Source: an uncultured Solobacterium sp. (GTDB taxonomy: Bacteria > Bacillota_I > Bacilli_A > Erysipelotrichales > Erysipelotrichaceae). From it: a stretch of DNA of 14,069 nt. The translations under genes and the position numbers were made by a program. The DNA lies in the NCBI GenBank assembly GCA_905235315.1, contig CAJOLG010000077.1, positions 1 to 14,069 on the forward strand, in the 5' to 3' direction. Every line of letters starts with the position of its first letter. Positions within the stretch are counted from its first letter, which is position 1. Of the stretch, positions 13,182-14,069 are shown piece after piece. The notes under the pieces are model-generated. The model saw only the letters and a program-made list of their open reading frames with translations. It was not told the origin of the DNA and searched no databases.

Positions 13182-13844
13182 TTAATCGACCACCACCGGT
13201 TTTCCGGTCACTGCTTCAAAATGGTATTTAACGATGCCGAGATCCGTTTCAAGATACGTTCCGAATCCCTTTGTGCGAAGATGCACTTCACCGTTCTCAT
13301 ACCGGAACTGAAACTTCTGCTGGTTTACTGCCGTCGGGGCCAGCAGTGCAGCCTGCACACCTTCCGTAAACCAGGCCGGCGCGTTATCTGCGATCACAAC
13401 ATCCGATACGGTCTTCCCTTTATGCGGAGTTCCCTGTGTTTCGCCGTACCCAAGCGCAATCACCATGCACAGCGACTCACCGTCCTTCAGAAGTTCCTTT
13501 ACCTTACGTTTGTTGAAGGTGAGCGCAGTCCAGCAGGTATTCAGGCCCAGCTGCTGGGCAAACAGAACCAGTTTCTCCCCGTAATATCCGCAGCGAAGAT
13601 TGAAATCGTTATTCTTCGTTCCCGCAAGAACAATGTAATTGTTCACATTGCGGAACGTTCCGTAATGCGCAAGCCGGGAGTCAAATCCATTCGGATCATC
13701 GTACCGGATAAAGATATGGAGATCTCCTTCTTCACTGCACTCTGCCGCATATGCATCAAGGGTTTCCCGGATATTCTGCGGAATCGGGTCCGGCTTGTAA
13801 GAGCGTACGGAATGCCGTGATTCGATCGCTTCCTGAATGGTCAT
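13182..13844 (-). CDS. Nitroreductase-family protein, TM1586-like
   Basis: The 220-residue protein starts MTIQEAIESRHSVRSYKPDP, with the FMN-contact RHS-x-R motif. It has 'GYYGEKLVLFAQQLGLNTCW' in mid-protein and the C-terminal pattern 'LLAPTAVNQQKFQF ... ETDLGIVKYHFE', which is characteristic of the 'putative TM nitroreductase' (TM1586) branch, where the order of the fold halves differs from classic nitroreductases. The ATG at 13844 is chosen because GGAGG sits 9 bases before it; the longer frame to 13991 would run through the promoter and the terminator of the next gene. First gene of the three-gene flavin operon. Confidence 0.87.
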   Translation of the reverse strand: MTIQEAIESRHSVRSYKPDPIPQNIRETLDAYAAECSEEGDLHIFIRYDDPNGFDSRLAHYGTFRNVNNYIVLAGTKNNDFNLRCGYYGEKLVLFAQQLGLNTCWTALTFNKRKVKELLKDGESLCMVIALGYGETQGTPHKGKTVSDVVIADNAPAWFTEGVQAALLAPTAVNQQKFQFRYENGEVHLRTKGFGTYLETDLGIVKYHFEAVTGKPVVVD

Positions 13845-13883
13845 GTGTTTTATCCTCCGATCACTGGGCAAGTCTTCCGTTTC

Positions 13884-13889
13884 ATTATA
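13884..13889 (-). promoter_or_regulatory. -10 box of the flavin-protein operon
   Basis: The minus strand reads TATAAT about 40 bases upstream of the ATG at 13844. The -35 position holds only a weak CCGCAT at 17 bases, so this may be a low-activity or activated promoter. Confidence 0.45.
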
Positions 13890-13922
13890 GTTTATGCAGC
13901 GACGGTATGCGGTCCATCCATC

Positions 13923-13949
13923 AAAAACGGCCGGACTTATGATCCGGCC
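13923..13949 (-). terminator. Terminator of the right-edge gene
   Basis: On the minus strand GGCCGGA (13949-13943) pairs with TCCGGCC (13935-13929) and is followed by G and five T. It lies about 22 bases after the stop of the gene at the window edge. Confidence 0.85.
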
Positions 13950-13971
13950 ATCCTGTTCGATCCGCTTTGTT

Positions 13972-14069
13972 TTATTCTTCTCCGTCACCAAGCACGTGCC
14001 AGAAGTAATCGGTTCTCAATACGCTTTTGCAGTAATTCAGGCGGTTCTTTACAATCTGCCGGATACTGT
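13972..14069 (-). CDS. C-terminal fragment of an unrecognised protein
   Basis: The last 31 codons of a gene that enters from the right edge: SIRQIVKNRLNYCKSVLRTD then YFWHVLGDGEE and TAA at 13972-13974. The other two frames contain earlier stops, and this one ends just before a strong terminator, so it is probably coding. Too little is visible for a family call. Confidence 0.6.
   Translation of the reverse strand, partial: SIRQIVKNRLNYCKSVLRTDYFWHVLGDGEE

Noticed and set aside
13845..13991. N-terminal extension of the TM1586-like nitroreductase
   Set aside because: It would translate through a -10 box and another gene's terminator, while the internal ATG at 13844 has a strong ribosome site and starts the family's conserved motif.

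Overview
The window reads as the chromosome of a Gram-positive, Bacillota-type bacterium. Nearly every gene has a strong AGGAGG-type Shine-Dalgarno site, the single tRNA gene encodes its own CCA end, a zinc-type SmtB/ArsR repressor and a Lys-rich small HAAS-like protein are present, and simple hairpin plus T-run terminators are common. Most flanking genes have GC-rich, CGG/CTG/GAA-biased codons. This would suit an erysipelotrichial or clostridial gut lineage, but the placement is inference only.

Layout, left to right. (1) 1-885: 5' end of a HAAS/DUF1700-like gene, a decayed coding relic with an in-frame TGA, and an inorganic-pyrophosphatase-like gene with its own promoter and terminator. (2) 885-2225: a tight three-gene minus-strand operon made of a two-TM membrane protein, a zinc-type SmtB/ArsR repressor and a DEDDh exonuclease. 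(3) 2356-3486: tgt, alone on the plus strand, sharing a two-way terminator with an alanine/glycine:cation symporter gene (3558-5042). (4) 5157-5906: a lipoprotein with a thioredoxin-like CPWC site. (5) 6155-6230: tRNA-Lys(CTT), followed by an unusual tandem array of three hairpins plus a terminator. (6) 6182-9758: a compact island bounded by a 211-bp direct repeat. The repeat contains the 3' two-thirds of the tRNA, the whole hairpin array and the terminator. The cargo is two AT-richer genes: an ABC exporter half-transporter and a membrane-anchored XRE regulator with a large extracytoplasmic domain. No integrase is present. A 50-bp shard of the regulator gene lies beside the right-hand repeat. 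(7) 10168-10356: a small tail-anchored membrane protein. (8) 10630-11820: a zinc nucleoside/nucleobase deaminase whose C-terminal half looks like a degenerate second deaminase domain. (9) 12006-13844: a minus-strand FMN-type operon (two nitroreductases and a NimA/PNPOx-like split-barrel protein), then the 3' end of an unrecognised gene at the right edge.

The most notable part is the tRNA-Lys locus. The trailer is a repeat array whose stems differ in sequence but all still pair, with a constant TGT-N(1-2)-ATATAC linker after each stem. It is present at both ends of the island with five differences, all in unpaired positions. The island reads as a self-contained sensor plus exporter module, probably for defence against or export of a peptide or small molecule, that entered at the tRNA and has since lost parts.
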